Assembly: GCA_013359125.1 (NCBI GenBank)
Contig: JABWCR010000001.1
Span: 20,475 to 84,474, forward strand
Origin: Armatimonadota bacterium
GTDB lineage: Bacteria; Armatimonadota; Fimbriimonadia; Fimbriimonadales; GBS-DC
Reading direction: 5' to 3'
DNA length: 64,000 nt
Shown here: in pieces, positions 16,914 to 26,173 of the stretch
How positions within the stretch are numbered: position 1 is the stretch's first letter
Layout of the letters: each line of letters starts with the position of its first letter
Position numbers and translations under genes: made by a program
Notes under the pieces: model-generated
The model's input: the letters and a program-made list of their open reading frames with translations, nothing else
What the model was told of the DNA's origin: nothing
Databases searched by the model: none

Positions 16914-17827
16914 TACCACTCGCATTTAATTAGAATATCTTCTAAAAGCCCATCTTCGCAGAAATGCAGGTTTAAAATATACGGAAGTTGGTCAAAAGCT
17001 TCCCGCAATGGCTTTTGGCTGCTTTTCCAACCTTCCCCGTCGGTTATCCACACAAAGCCAACCTGCTGATTTGCAAGGTGATCGTGTAACACCTTCAACT
17101 CACCCGCTACGGCCTTTAGCTTGCTACCGCCTCCACTATAGTAATTGGTTTCTACTAATATCAGTTTTCCCATCGACTTTACTGCAAAATCAAATCTCCT
17201 GTTGGCTCTGTCAGGTTCCACCTTTATGCAAAACTTCTCCCATATAGCCGAGTAAGTCGCCCCGGAAAGGAAGTGAATATCTCCCTTGCATGCGATCTGA
17301 TGAAGCTTCGCCTTGACCAATTCTTCCATTGAAGTGCCTGCCCGATTCTTTCGACCATTGGAGTCAAGTCCGACTTCAACACCTAAAACATAATCAGGAA
17401 CATTTTTAATGTTAATTAGTAAGTCAATAATGCCTGTCTTCCTGGAAAAGTAAATCGCCTCGTCAACAGACAAGTTCGAATCAAATTTATACGCTAATTG
17501 TTGCTCACAGCCAGCACTATCAATATCAGTCACGAGAACACTTTTGTTCTGGGATCTGAGTGCTACAAGCACAGGTAGCACTTTAGACACACTAGGGTGG
17601 TTTTTGATGACATAACGCAGGCGCGATTCGGCATCTGGATGTCCTGCCGCATAATTGAGAATGTTTAGATCCAAGTCTAAATCAGATAATGATTTATATA
17701 CTTTTTTCCAATTTACGAAGTACTCCCAGGTCATAATTGATTTGCGAAGCGTTGAAATCAGCTTATCAAACACAGCGTTGGGATCGTCTGTTCTCAAGCG
17801 TGATACCCATAGATCGGTCCGGTTCAT
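16910..17827 (-). CDS. DpnII/MboI-type type II restriction endonuclease (GATC)
   Basis: This 305-residue protein carries the signature of DpnII-family enzymes: a PD-(D/E)xK core seen as RFDFAVKS followed by LILVETNYYSGGGSK (about residues 213-240). Such enzymes cut unmethylated GATC. The N-terminal 150 residues are helical, as in DpnII (288 residues). It lies 55 bases behind a DpnA-type methyltransferase on the same strand, the usual order. The gene is distinctly AT-rich compared with everything around it, including its methyltransferase, which points to separate or recent acquisition. No frameshift is visible, so it may be active. Confidence 0.8.
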   Translation of the reverse strand: MNRTDLWVSRLRTDDPNAVFDKLISTLRKSIMTWEYFVNWKKVYKSLSDLDLDLNILNYAAGHPDAESRLRYVIKNHPSVSKVLPVLVALRSQNKSVLVTDIDSAGCEQQLAYKFDSNLSVDEAIYFSRKTGIIDLLINIKNVPDYVLGVEVGLDSNGRKNRAGTSMEELVKAKLHQIACKGDIHFLSGATYSAIWEKFCIKVEPDRANRRFDFAVKSMGKLILVETNYYSGGGSKLKAVAGELKVLHDHLANQQVGFVWITDGEGWKSSQKPLREAFDQLPYILNLHFCEDGLLEDILIKCEWY

Positions 17828-17882
17828 ATCTAAACTCTAAGCCCCCAGAGTTGACGCCGAATTAAGCTCCAATGCAACTTGG

Positions 17883-18767
17883 CTATCGATAAGCGATATC
17901 GTCTCTCAGCCTAGCAACGGCCACGGCTGTAAAATCTTCTTCTATTTCAAATCCCACAAACCTGCGACCAAGCCTCACCGCTGCGACGCCGGTCGTGCCG
18001 CTGCCGCAGAAGGGGTCCAGCACCAGGTCGCCTGGTTTGCTGGCGGCCTGCACGATGCGCATCAAGAGTTCCTCCGGTTTCTGGGTCGGATGTTTGCCGT
18101 ATCGCTTTTCCCATGGTTTAGGCGGCTGGATGCGCCAAAGGCTCAGCATCTGCTTGCCGGGCGCCGGGTCGCCGATCGACTTCATCGTTTCGTAGTCAAA
18201 ATAGTGCTTCGCTTTTTTGTCCTTCTTGGCCCATAGCACCGTTTCGGTAGCGTGGGTAAAGTAGCGGCACGAGAGGTTGGGCGGCGGATTGACCTTGAAC
18301 CAGGCGATGTCGTTTAGGATCGCGTAGCCCAGCTGCTGCATGGCAAAGCCGACGCTGTAGATGTTGTGGTGGGTACCCGAGACGAAGATCGTGCCGTTAG
18401 GCTTCAAAACCCTTCTGCACTCGCGCAGCCACTGCACGTTAAAATCGTGCACCTCGTGGAAGCTTCGCGCGGCGTCCCATTGGCCTTTGTCCACCGAGAC
18501 CATCTGGCCCGCATGGCACGTGATGCCGCCATCGGACAGAAAGTAGGGCGGATCGGCGAAGATGAGGTCGAACGCCTCGCTGCGGCACTGTTGAAGCAGT
18601 TGAAGCGCATCGCCCGCATAGAGCCGGACGCCCTTATCGGCGTGATAGAAGGAGGGCTTCGGCGCGTCGTACTGGGCGTTCCCGTCCGCCAGGATCAGCG
18701 CGCCTTTGTCCAAAAGTTCTTCTTTGGAAAGGAAAAGGTCGTCCGCGGGCGGGGCAGTCCCAAGCAT
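17883..18767 (-). CDS. DpnA-type adenine-specific DNA methyltransferase
   Basis: A 294-residue beta-class amino-methyltransferase with catalytic motif DPPY (about residues 71-74) before the SAM-binding motif DPFCGSGTTG (about 255-264). The segments GQMVSVDKGQW, NLSCRYFTHATETVLWA and GKHPTQKP closely match DpnA (M2.DpnII), which methylates the adenine of GATC, including single-stranded DNA, during DNA uptake. It should protect the host from the adjacent endonuclease. The Dam-like alpha-class enzyme normally paired with DpnA is absent here. Composition is close to that of the host, unlike the endonuclease. Confidence 0.88.
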   Translation of the reverse strand: MLGTAPPADDLFLSKEELLDKGALILADGNAQYDAPKPSFYHADKGVRLYAGDALQLLQQCRSEAFDLIFADPPYFLSDGGITCHAGQMVSVDKGQWDAARSFHEVHDFNVQWLRECRRVLKPNGTIFVSGTHHNIYSVGFAMQQLGYAILNDIAWFKVNPPPNLSCRYFTHATETVLWAKKDKKAKHYFDYETMKSIGDPAPGKQMLSLWRIQPPKPWEKRYGKHPTQKPEELLMRIVQAASKPGDLVLDPFCGSGTTGVAAVRLGRRFVGFEIEEDFTAVAVARLRDDIAYR

Positions 18768-18770
18768 CGG

Positions 18771-18809
18771 GATCGATCCTACCAGATCGGATCAAGGGGG
18801 GTGAAGATC
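18771..18809. promoter_or_regulatory. GATC cluster upstream of the methyltransferase
   Basis: Five GATC sites start at 18771, 18775, 18785, 18790 and 18806, packed in the 45 bases before the methyltransferase start. This is the sequence the adjacent system should recognise, so methylation-dependent control of its own promoter is possible. The regulatory role is inference. Confidence 0.4.
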
Positions 18810-18873
18810 GTTGCGACGCCCAGTTTCCCCTAGGCCCTCGGCTCGCGGTCTCTGGACCTCGTCCGTCTTCAGT

Positions 18874-18921
18874 CCCCTCCCCAAACGCGGAGCGTTTGGG
18901 GAGGGGATATAGGGGAGGGGC
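18874..18921 (-). repeat. CCCCTCCCC hairpin repeat, right flank of RM island
   Basis: This is the inverse of 16161-16209. The stem is perfect here (CCCTCCCCAAACGC / GCGTTTGGGGAGGG type) and is followed by ATATAGGGGAGGGG. Confidence 0.75.
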
Positions 18922-19134
18922 GCCTTTCATCCCTCAACAACCGTTCGAACCAGACTGGGCGAGCCGAGGCTAGCCCACTTGACTTTTCAAGACGGTATCT
19001 CCACACCTCTGGGTGTCGAGGGATGCCAGGCCGGCGGGGACGCCGGCGGTACTTTTTGTCTCTCCGCGCCCACAGGCGCGGAGGGGTCGGGAACCTTTCG
19101 ACCACCATTTGTCGGGCGTTGCGAACGGTCTAGA

Positions 19135-19256
19135 CGGGAGGGCGAGCGTCCCCGCGAGCCGAAAGCGCGGGCCAGGCGGGAGCCTGGCGTTCCGAACGGC
19201 GTTCCGTTTGAACGGGATTTTTTGAGAATGTAGCACAATTTTGAGCACGAATCGAG
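19135..19256 (+). repeat. Partial copy of the dispersed element (core plus one end)
   Basis: The core (19135-19160) is followed at 19208-19256 by AACGGGATTTTTTG, then TGTAGCACAATTTTGAGCAC and GAATCGAG. The complement of the mutY-side element reads the same with few changes (AACGGGATTTTTTG..TGTAGCACAATTTTGAGTAC). About 45 extra bases separate core and end, including a short palindrome. The other terminal repeat is missing, so the copy is truncated. Confidence 0.65.
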
Positions 19257-19286
19257 CCCCAGATTCGGCCATAAGCGCGATTCGGC

Positions 19287-19292
19287 TATAAT
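19287..19292 (+). promoter_or_regulatory. TATAAT -10 for the 19-28 kb cluster
   Basis: TATAAT lies 12 bases before the ATG at 19305, with no Shine-Dalgarno between. Transcription would start within a few bases of the start codon. This is the likely promoter of the seven-gene run. Confidence 0.4.
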
Positions 19293-19304
19293 GGCGCATC
19301 GATC

Positions 19305-21137
19305 ATGCGACGCATCGCGATGGCGCTCGGCTTCTGTCTGTTCGCCTGTTCGGCAACGCTCTCGCAGCAGGTTGAGATCAGCGCTCAGCCGGTCTTCGGT
19401 CGCGCTCATATGGCCGTATTCAGAGAGCCGATGGAGCCGCTCTGGATCGTCCTCCAAAACAAGGGGCCGAGCCTTAAGGGCTATATCGAGGCAAACTCCG
19501 GCTCGAACCTCTATCGAATGCCCGTCGATCTGCCTTCCGGTTCGACCAAGCGCGCGCTCATCTATCCTCCGGGCGGCCTCCCCGACAGCGTCGCCTATGT
19601 CGCCGGGCGCCGGCGATTCGTCGTTAAATCGGCCTACGCTCCGCCTCAATTAGGGATACCGTTAGTGGCGATCGGCGATGAGTTCGGCGGTTTGGAGGCT
19701 TTTGCGGCGTCGTCCGTTGGGACGGACGCATTTGCAAAGTGGATTCCCGATTATGTGCGGCCAGAGAACGCGCCCGATCGATCCATCGGCTATGCCGGCC
19801 GTCCCGTACTGATCGTCGGCGCTGGCGCCGAAAGGCTGGCCGAGGCTCAATGGGGCGCGATCCTGCTTCATACGGCGAGGGGAGGCAGGCTTTATCTATT
19901 GGGCGGTCCGGGCGCGGTCTATTTGTCGGTGCCCGGGTTGGCCGACGCGCTCCCGGTCGAAAGGCTGCGCGTAAAGAGCGGCCTGAATCTGGCGCCCTTG
20001 GCGCGAGCTTTGCAGGGCCGACCGTTTTCCGACCGGGCGACCGGCACCGTCGGCGCGTTGCGTTCGGGAGCGGCGCTGCTGGCGGGGACGGATGAAGAGT
20101 GTTTGATGGCCGTTCGATCGTATGGTCTTGGAACGGTTTGCTTTGTAGCCGTCAGCCTTTGGGATCGCCCTCTGAGCCAGTGGCCTGACAAGCACAAACT
20201 GATCGATGTCGCGAACTGGAGGGAAGCCGAGCGCGTTTCGATCGAGAGTCTGGCAACCGCTACCTATTGGTCGACTAGCGCCGACACCGTCGCCTCTAAA
20301 ATCACCTTGCCGTCGGCCAATACGGTCGTGGGGGCGCTCTTTGCTTACTTTGTGCTCGTCGTGCCCGTGAATTACTTTGTGCTAAAGAGACGAAAAGCCC
20401 TTCATAAGAGCTGGCTCACGGCGCTGATCTGTTCGCTGGCGTTCGTCGGGGTTGCGTATGCCCTGATGGCCGATCTGCGCTCTCTGCATACAATGGTCAA
20501 GACGCAAGGCGTTCTCATCGTTCCGACTGGGGCCGAGATCGCGCTGCTTTATGCTACGGGCACGATATTCTCGTCTGCGCAGGGTCGATACGAGCTGAAG
20601 GCGCCTGCCGCAGAGATGTATCGAGCTGATGATTCGGCTTACGCGCCTGTGCTCGCCAGTGTCCGCGTGATCGACGACGGGCGCGACATCTCTGCACAGG
20701 TAGACGCTAGAAACCTCTCCTTTATGCGGATGCATTTGGACGGCCGCATCGATTTGGGGGGCAAGGTTTCGGCCACGGTACGGCACGTCTCTGGAAAGCG
20801 GTATCGAGGGAGCATCGTCAACGGCACGACTTTTGAACTGCAAAACGCGACCGTTATCTATCCGAACGTTTCTATGGGCTCTCGGCCATTGACTATTCGC
20901 CCTGGAGAGACCGTAACGTTCGAGGCTGATCTAACCTGGGCGAGCGGGGCGCAAGTCGATCGACAGCATCCTTCGAGCCCTCAAGAAGCGTTTGGCGCGG
21001 CAGGCGATCGGCTCCCGCGCTTCGTCGCCCTTCGCGCAAACATCAATCTGAGCGATCCCTTGGTCAAAGCGGAAGGCCACTATTCGGAACAGGAAGTCGT
21101 CGCCTACCTTGTTGTGCCCGTGGGGCGAACCCAGTGA
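19305..21137 (+). CDS. Membrane protein of unknown function, first gene of ABC/MoxR cluster
   Basis: A 610-residue protein with an N-terminal signal peptide (about 1-20), a large external domain (about 20-335) that includes a glutamine-amidotransferase-like stretch (VLIVGAGAERLAEAQWGAILLHTARGG), two membrane helices at about 341-363 and 368-392, and a beta-rich C-terminal domain. No enzymatic motif can be assigned. The layout recalls large proteins that accompany ABC-2 exporters in MoxR/DUF58 clusters. Its stop overlaps the next start (GTGA), so translation is coupled to the permease. Confidence 0.6.
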   Translation: MRRIAMALGFCLFACSATLSQQVEISAQPVFGRAHMAVFREPMEPLWIVLQNKGPSLKGYIEANSGSNLYRMPVDLPSGSTKRALIYPPGGLPDSVAYVAGRRRFVVKSAYAPPQLGIPLVAIGDEFGGLEAFAASSVGTDAFAKWIPDYVRPENAPDRSIGYAGRPVLIVGAGAERLAEAQWGAILLHTARGGRLYLLGGPGAVYLSVPGLADALPVERLRVKSGLNLAPLARALQGRPFSDRATGTVGALRSGAALLAGTDEECLMAVRSYGLGTVCFVAVSLWDRPLSQWPDKHKLIDVANWREAERVSIESLATATYWSTSADTVASKITLPSANTVVGALFAYFVLVVPVNYFVLKRRKALHKSWLTALICSLAFVGVAYALMADLRSLHTMVKTQGVLIVPTGAEIALLYATGTIFSSAQGRYELKAPAAEMYRADDSAYAPVLASVRVIDDGRDISAQVDARNLSFMRMHLDGRIDLGGKVSATVRHVSGKRYRGSIVNGTTFELQNATVIYPNVSMGSRPLTIRPGETVTFEADLTWASGAQVDRQHPSSPQEAFGAAGDRLPRFVALRANINLSDPLVKAEGHYSEQEVVAYLVVPVGRTQ

Positions 21138-21931
21138 TACCTATCGACAATCCCCTGCTTTGGTATCACTTGGTCGGCCAAAGCGCTGGAAAGTTGCGGA
21201 AAGAGCCGGCCTTGGCGGTCGCGGCGCTGGCCATTGTCGTCATCGCGGTCGCTCTGATCGCCATCCCGCTCAAGCAGTCGGGCGGGTTTGAGCCGGGCGC
21301 GCTGGTTGTGCTTCAATTAGCGATTGCCACAATCGCGGCGCCTCCGCTCTGCGGCCCGATATTTGCCGCCGATTACGAAAAAGGCTCCTGGGACGCCATC
21401 GTCGTTACGCGGCTGACCGCTAAACAGATCCTTATCGGCAAGGTCGGATCGCGCTTCTTTCTGATCGGCGCGCTGCTGGCCTGCTTTTTTGTCTTTCAGG
21501 CGTTGAACTTAGGGGCGGCAGGCGGGCAGCCGCCATTCTTGAAAGTTGCTTTGGCAAACCTCGCTGTCTATTCTTGGACGGCGTTGGTTGTTAGCTTCTG
21601 CTGCTGGATTTCTTACCGCTCGCGCACCGCTATCAGCGCCCTTATCGGCAGCTATTTAACGCTTTTCATTCTCTTGCTGGCTTTGCCGTTCGTCGTTTCG
21701 CTGATCGAGGCGATCTTCAGCGGCTTCGGCGCGAGCGAGTTTGCGGCTAGCCGTATCGTCGAGAGCGCCCATCCATACAACGTCGCAACGGCCGCGATGG
21801 ACAGATACAGCGATCCTATCAAGCAACCGATCGACAGCGGGCTCCTGCAGTCGCCCGCCTATGCCGGTCTATCGATGCTGTTCGCTTATTCGACCCTTCG
21901 TTCGATTCGACGGCAGTGGAGAAAGTCATAA
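21134..21931 (+). CDS. ABC-2 type permease
   Basis: A 265-residue membrane protein with six hydrophobic segments. The loop after the second helix (AADYEKGSWDAIVVTRLTAKQILIGK) is the ABC-2 hallmark and matches the ERERKTLDLLTSSPV loop of the larger permease two genes on. It starts with GTG at 21134, overlapping the previous stop. It probably forms the membrane part of an exporter together with the ATPase at 21957 and the permease at 22884. Confidence 0.75.
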   Translation: MIPIDNPLLWYHLVGQSAGKLRKEPALAVAALAIVVIAVALIAIPLKQSGGFEPGALVVLQLAIATIAAPPLCGPIFAADYEKGSWDAIVVTRLTAKQILIGKVGSRFFLIGALLACFFVFQALNLGAAGGQPPFLKVALANLAVYSWTALVVSFCCWISYRSRTAISALIGSYLTLFILLLALPFVVSLIEAIFSGFGASEFAASRIVESAHPYNVATAAMDRYSDPIKQPIDSGLLQSPAYAGLSMLFAYSTLRSIRRQWRKS

Positions 21932-21956
21932 TCATGCCGTTGGGAGGCTTGCCCGC

Positions 21957-22883
21957 ATGTTAGAGGTTCAGAAACTACGCAAACAGTACGGCCTATTGGA
22001 AGCCGTCCAAGGCATCGAGTTTCAGCTTCATCCTGGAGACGTTTTCGGCTTTATCGGACCCAACGGCGCAGGCAAGACCACCACCATCAAGATGCTGGCG
22101 ACCCTGTTAGAGCCGACCTCGGGCACGGCAACGTTGAACGGCATTGACATGATCGCGCATCCCGAAGAGGTGCGCCCGTTGCTGGGCTACATGCCCGATT
22201 TCTTTGGACTTTACGAGGGTATCACGGTCGAAGAGTATTTGGAGTTTTTCGCCGCCGCCTATCGCCTGCCTCGCGCGGACCGGCCACAGATCATCGATAA
22301 CGTTTTGGAGCTGACCGACCTGACGGTGAAGAAGACCGCGTATGTAGAGACCCTCTCTCGCGGGATGCAACAGCGGTTGTGCCTGGCCAAATGCCTGGTG
22401 CACGATCCGACTCTGCTGCTTCTGGACGAGCCGGCATCGGGGCTCGATCCTCGCGCGCGGATCGAGATCAAGGAGCTGATTAAGGAGTTGGGCGCGATGG
22501 GCAAGATCGTGCTCGTCTCGTCGCACATCTTGCCCGAGCTGGCCGATTTTTGCAACAAGATCGGCATTATCGAGAAGGGCGAACTGTTGGTGTGGGGGCC
22601 GGTGGATCAAATCGTCCGACAGCTTCAAGCGCATCGCACAATAGAGATCCGGTCTTTGAGCGACAGGGACGCGCTCGTCAAGCGACTGGAATCGGCGCCG
22701 CACGTGCTGTCGGCCCATCCGCGAGACGGCGCCATCGAGGTGAGCTTTGAAGGCGCCGTGGAGGATCAGGCGGAGCTGCTTTCGACGCTGATCGCCGACG
22801 GGCACAAGATTATCTCGTTTAGAGAGACCGAACTCGACTTGGAGGACGTCTTTATGCAGGTTACCAAGGGCGTGGTGAGCTGA
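21957..22883 (+). CDS. ABC exporter ATP-binding protein
   Basis: A 308-residue ATPase: Walker A GPNGAGKTT (about 38-46), signature LSRGMQQRL (about 136-144), Walker B LLLLDEPASGLD and the switch histidine in VSSHI. The C-terminal 90 residues are the accessory domain found in CcmA/NatA-type exporters. The ATG at 21957 has GGGAGG upstream; the frame is open further but overlaps the permease. It powers the two neighbouring ABC-2 permeases. Confidence 0.9.
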   Translation: MLEVQKLRKQYGLLEAVQGIEFQLHPGDVFGFIGPNGAGKTTTIKMLATLLEPTSGTATLNGIDMIAHPEEVRPLLGYMPDFFGLYEGITVEEYLEFFAAAYRLPRADRPQIIDNVLELTDLTVKKTAYVETLSRGMQQRLCLAKCLVHDPTLLLLDEPASGLDPRARIEIKELIKELGAMGKIVLVSSHILPELADFCNKIGIIEKGELLVWGPVDQIVRQLQAHRTIEIRSLSDRDALVKRLESAPHVLSAHPRDGAIEVSFEGAVEDQAELLSTLIADGHKIISFRETELDLEDVFMQVTKGVVS

Positions 22884-24383
22884 TTGCGCGGAATGGCCGC
22901 GCCGATTCGGGCGGTTTTTGCCAATCCGATCGTCGGCCGGGAGTTTAAGACTCGGCTTCGGTCTAAGCGCACCTATGTCGCTCAGGGCGTTCTGATCGGA
23001 CTGCTGTTCGGCATCGTCGGTATCGTCTATATGTTGGCGCTTGGCGTTCAGCGCGATTTTGGGATGACCGACGTGCAGATGGTGTTGCAGACGCTCTATC
23101 TGGGCATTTTGTCCGGCCAAACGGCGCTGGTTTGTCTGGCCGCGCCGACGCTGACGGCGACCGCGATTGTGGGCGAGAGGGAGCGAAAGACCCTCGATCT
23201 GTTGACCAGTTCTCCGGTTCGGGCGGGCGATCTGCTGGTCGGCAAGCTGATGGCGGCAGCCTCTTACATGGCGCTGCTGTTGGCAATGACGCTGCCCGCC
23301 GCGAGCATCGGCATTTTGGCCGGTGGCGCCACGCCGATCGAGGCGGCTTTAGCCTACCTGATTATCCTGACGGACGCGACCCTGCTGGCCGCGATCGCGC
23401 TGTTTATCTCCGTCTACGCCAAAAGCAGCGGCAACGCGATCGCGTTCAGTTTCTTCGCGGCGTTCGTCTTTTTGGCGGCTACTTTTCCGTTGGCGGCGAT
23501 GTCTTTCGGTAGTGCGTTCTGGGGCATGGGGTACGTCATGGCGCCTTTGGCCTCGCTCAATCCATTTGCGGCGGCCATGATCGCCGATACGCAATCGGAC
23601 ATTCTTGGTCTCTCCGTGCCGGTTTGGGTCGTAACCGTTGTCGTTGCCTTGGCGCTGATCAGGCTTCTGGTAACGTTGGGGAGCATTGGCACGGGGTTGC
23701 AGAGCGGCAACGCCGTTGGGAGCGCCAGACGACAAGGGCTTTTAGTTTTTCTGTTGCTGATATTGGTCGGCGCGGCGCCGATCATGCGGACCCATTATGC
23801 AGAAACAGCGACGACGAGCGCGGCGGTCGGCATTGGACTGCTGACGGCCGTTTCGCCTTGGATTGCATGCCATGCCGAGCGACGGCCCGGGTGGTTTCGA
23901 GGGTCGGGCGCTTTTCGAGCGGACCCGACGGGGTCGCTGCCCTTTTTGCTGATTGCGGCGGCTTGGTTGACGTTTTGGTCGTTTGCCATCCCTAGCATCG
24001 GGGCGGGCAAGATTGTGGACTCGCCATTAGCGTCGTTCATGTTGGGAATGGCGCTCTTTGCTTGGGGGCTGTGCCGGTTTATTAGCGCGTTCGATTTGGG
24101 GTTGGGGGTTAAGCGTTTTGCGGCGCTGTTCTGCTTAACGGCGATATCGGCTTTGCCGGCGACTATCGCATCGGCTACGGCGGGCTATCAATGGCGAGAG
24201 CAGTGGCTGTATCAATGGTCCGTGGTCGGGACGATCGATAGGGCGCTGGAAGCGGCCTATAGCGGCCCTATCTCTGTCGGGCCGTCGATCGGCGGCGAGA
24301 TTTGGTCGGTGTCGATAGCCTACGCCCTGGCAGGGCTGGGGATGGCGCTCTTAGCCCAGCGCGTTAGGATGCATCAGGCCTAA
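22884..24383 (+). CDS. ABC-2 type permease, long form
   Basis: A 499-residue protein with about 12 membrane helices. The ABC-2 motif GERERKTLDLLTSSPVRAGDLLVGK is near residues 92-116. The start may be the TTG directly behind the ATPase stop or the ATG at 22893; neither has a clear ribosome site. It is the second permease of this exporter. The cargo cannot be read from the sequence. Confidence 0.8.
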   Translation: MRGMAAPIRAVFANPIVGREFKTRLRSKRTYVAQGVLIGLLFGIVGIVYMLALGVQRDFGMTDVQMVLQTLYLGILSGQTALVCLAAPTLTATAIVGERERKTLDLLTSSPVRAGDLLVGKLMAAASYMALLLAMTLPAASIGILAGGATPIEAALAYLIILTDATLLAAIALFISVYAKSSGNAIAFSFFAAFVFLAATFPLAAMSFGSAFWGMGYVMAPLASLNPFAAAMIADTQSDILGLSVPVWVVTVVVALALIRLLVTLGSIGTGLQSGNAVGSARRQGLLVFLLLILVGAAPIMRTHYAETATTSAAVGIGLLTAVSPWIACHAERRPGWFRGSGAFRADPTGSLPFLLIAAAWLTFWSFAIPSIGAGKIVDSPLASFMLGMALFAWGLCRFISAFDLGLGVKRFAALFCLTAISALPATIASATAGYQWREQWLYQWSVVGTIDRALEAAYSGPISVGPSIGGEIWSVSIAYALAGLGMALLAQRVRMHQA

Positions 24384-24442
24384 GCCGCGAGTGGCGCAAC
24401 TCTCGTCCCATTCCTTGCGTATAATCAGGTAACCTCAGGCTC

Positions 24443-26173
24443 ATGGCGATCGATTCGCAGGCAGTCGCGCTACAGGATCAGCTGACCCCTTTCAGAAGGC
24501 GGGTGCGGTTGTTGCTGGTTTGGCGTTATGGCGCGTTTATGGGCGCGGGGGCGGCGATTATAGCGATCATTCTCGAAGCGATCGACCTTAGAGGCGCGTT
24601 GTTGCTCCATCCGCTCATCTCGCCGCTTGTCGTCGCTTTCGGCGCAGGCGTTGGCATCCTTTGCGCGATTTTGAGGCCGATTTCGAGCCAATCCTTGGCC
24701 ATGTTGCTGGATCGCCGCGCCGGCCTCAAGGATCGCCTTGCGACTGCGCTCGATCCCGACCGGCCGCCCAGCCCTATGGACGGCGCTCTGATCATCGACG
24801 CCAGTATCGCCGCGCAGGCCGCCGACCCCAAGAGAACGCTGCCCCTTCGCTTTGGCCTGCCCCAGACGCTCTTCGTTGCCGCGCTGCTCTTGCTCGCCCT
24901 CGTCCGATTTCTGCCGTCTCTTATTGCCATCGTGCAGCCCGAAATCAAGAAGGCCAACGCCGAGGTTCGCCAACTCAGCGAGGATGTGAAGCGCGTCGCC
25001 GCTCCTGTGTTAGAGGAGGCCAAGAAGCCCGACGCCACCGAACTGGAAAAGCGGATCGCCCAGAACATCGAGATGATGTCGCGAAAGGCCCAGGCGGGCA
25101 AACTCTCCAAAACCGATGCGCTGGCGATGAAGAACGAACTGGCCGAGCAGATGAAGAAATTGGAAAGCCAGCGCGCTGAGACCCTCAAACAGAGCGCGCA
25201 AAAACTGCCCACCGGCGCAGACGCCATGAAGAAACTGCAGGAGATGCAGCAAGCGTTGGCCCAGCAGCTCCAGAACATGCCGGCCAGCAAAGCCGAACAG
25301 AAGGAGACGCTCCAAAAGACGCTTGAAGCCGCCCAGCCCAATGCCAGCCCGCAACAGACGCAAGAACAGATAAAGCGCATTCAAGAGAACATTGAGGCGC
25401 TGAAGCGGCAATTGGAGCAACAGAAGTCGCTAACGCCCGAACAGCGACAGGCCTTAGAGCAACAGATGGAGTCTCTGCAGCAGCAACAGGAGGCGCTGGA
25501 ACTCTCTCAGCAAGCCAGGGAGTTCATGCAAAAGTTAGCCAACAATCCCGAGCTTCAGGAAGCGATGCGCGAGTATGCCGAGTTTCTTGAGCAGATGATG
25601 AAGCAGGCTGAAAGCAACCAACAAGAGAGAGAGCAGAATCAGCAGAATCAGATGTCGGCCGAGGAGCTCCGCGAGATGGCCGAGCAGCTTCGGCAACAAT
25701 TGGAAGAGTTGGCCGCTAACAACCAATCGGACGAGCAGATTCAACAACTGGCACAGGAAATGGCCGATCAGATCCGCGAGATGATGGCCAACGCGCAAGG
25801 GATGCGGGCCGCGCAAGGTTTTAACTTTCGGTTCGGCGCTGGCTTGGGTCGGGATGGTCAAGGCGGCAGCGATAAGGGCGACTATAGCGGCCAGCGCGAC
25901 CGGCTCAATCAGGGCGATCCCCAGGAAGAGCTGAAGATCAAGATGAAGGACGCGCCCGTGGCCGGCCATGTGCCCAAGGACGCTAAATCGACCCAATACA
26001 TGGAGTTCGACGCGCCGCCCACGCCCGGCGGCAGCAACGTGCCGCTCAGCAAAGCGCTTCCCAAATACCAGAAGAGCGCCGAGCGAGCGGTCAACAGGCC
26101 CAATGTGCCGCCTGCCGAGCGACAGCGGGTCAAGCGATATTTCGAATCATTGTCAGGAGGCAAACCAGAGTGA
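24443..26173 (+). CDS. Membrane-anchored Gln-rich coiled-coil protein
   Basis: A 576-residue protein with three hydrophobic segments in the first 165 residues, then a coiled-coil region (about 170-450) very rich in Q, E, A and M (for example QQQQEALELSQQAREFMQKL). The tail is Gly/Pro-rich and of low complexity. Length and layout resemble DUF4175-like proteins found beside MoxR and DUF58 genes. A TATAAT lies 17 bases upstream (24420-24425). Its stop overlaps the MoxR start. Its role is probably structural, perhaps as a scaffold for the MoxR ATPase (inference). Confidence 0.65.
   Translation: MAIDSQAVALQDQLTPFRRRVRLLLVWRYGAFMGAGAAIIAIILEAIDLRGALLLHPLISPLVVAFGAGVGILCAILRPISSQSLAMLLDRRAGLKDRLATALDPDRPPSPMDGALIIDASIAAQAADPKRTLPLRFGLPQTLFVAALLLLALVRFLPSLIAIVQPEIKKANAEVRQLSEDVKRVAAPVLEEAKKPDATELEKRIAQNIEMMSRKAQAGKLSKTDALAMKNELAEQMKKLESQRAETLKQSAQKLPTGADAMKKLQEMQQALAQQLQNMPASKAEQKETLQKTLEAAQPNASPQQTQEQIKRIQENIEALKRQLEQQKSLTPEQRQALEQQMESLQQQQEALELSQQAREFMQKLANNPELQEAMREYAEFLEQMMKQAESNQQEREQNQQNQMSAEELREMAEQLRQQLEELAANNQSDEQIQQLAQEMADQIREMMANAQGMRAAQGFNFRFGAGLGRDGQGGSDKGDYSGQRDRLNQGDPQEELKIKMKDAPVAGHVPKDAKSTQYMEFDAPPTPGGSNVPLSKALPKYQKSAERAVNRPNVPPAERQRVKRYFESLSGGKPE

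Larger units (their letters stand above)
18768..19304. other. Non-coding repeat-rich gap
   Basis: I see no gene in this 537-base gap. From left to right it holds the GATC cluster, the inverted CCCCTCCCC hairpin repeat, a GGCGGGGACGCCGGCGG block, a GC-rich core and an end sequence of the dispersed element, and finally a TATAAT at 19287-19292 that serves the next gene. Open frames here are by-products of the repeats. Confidence 0.6.

Noticed and set aside
18987..19649. Antisense frame over the repeats and the start of the 610-residue gene
   Set aside because: It is made of repeats and the shadow of the real gene.
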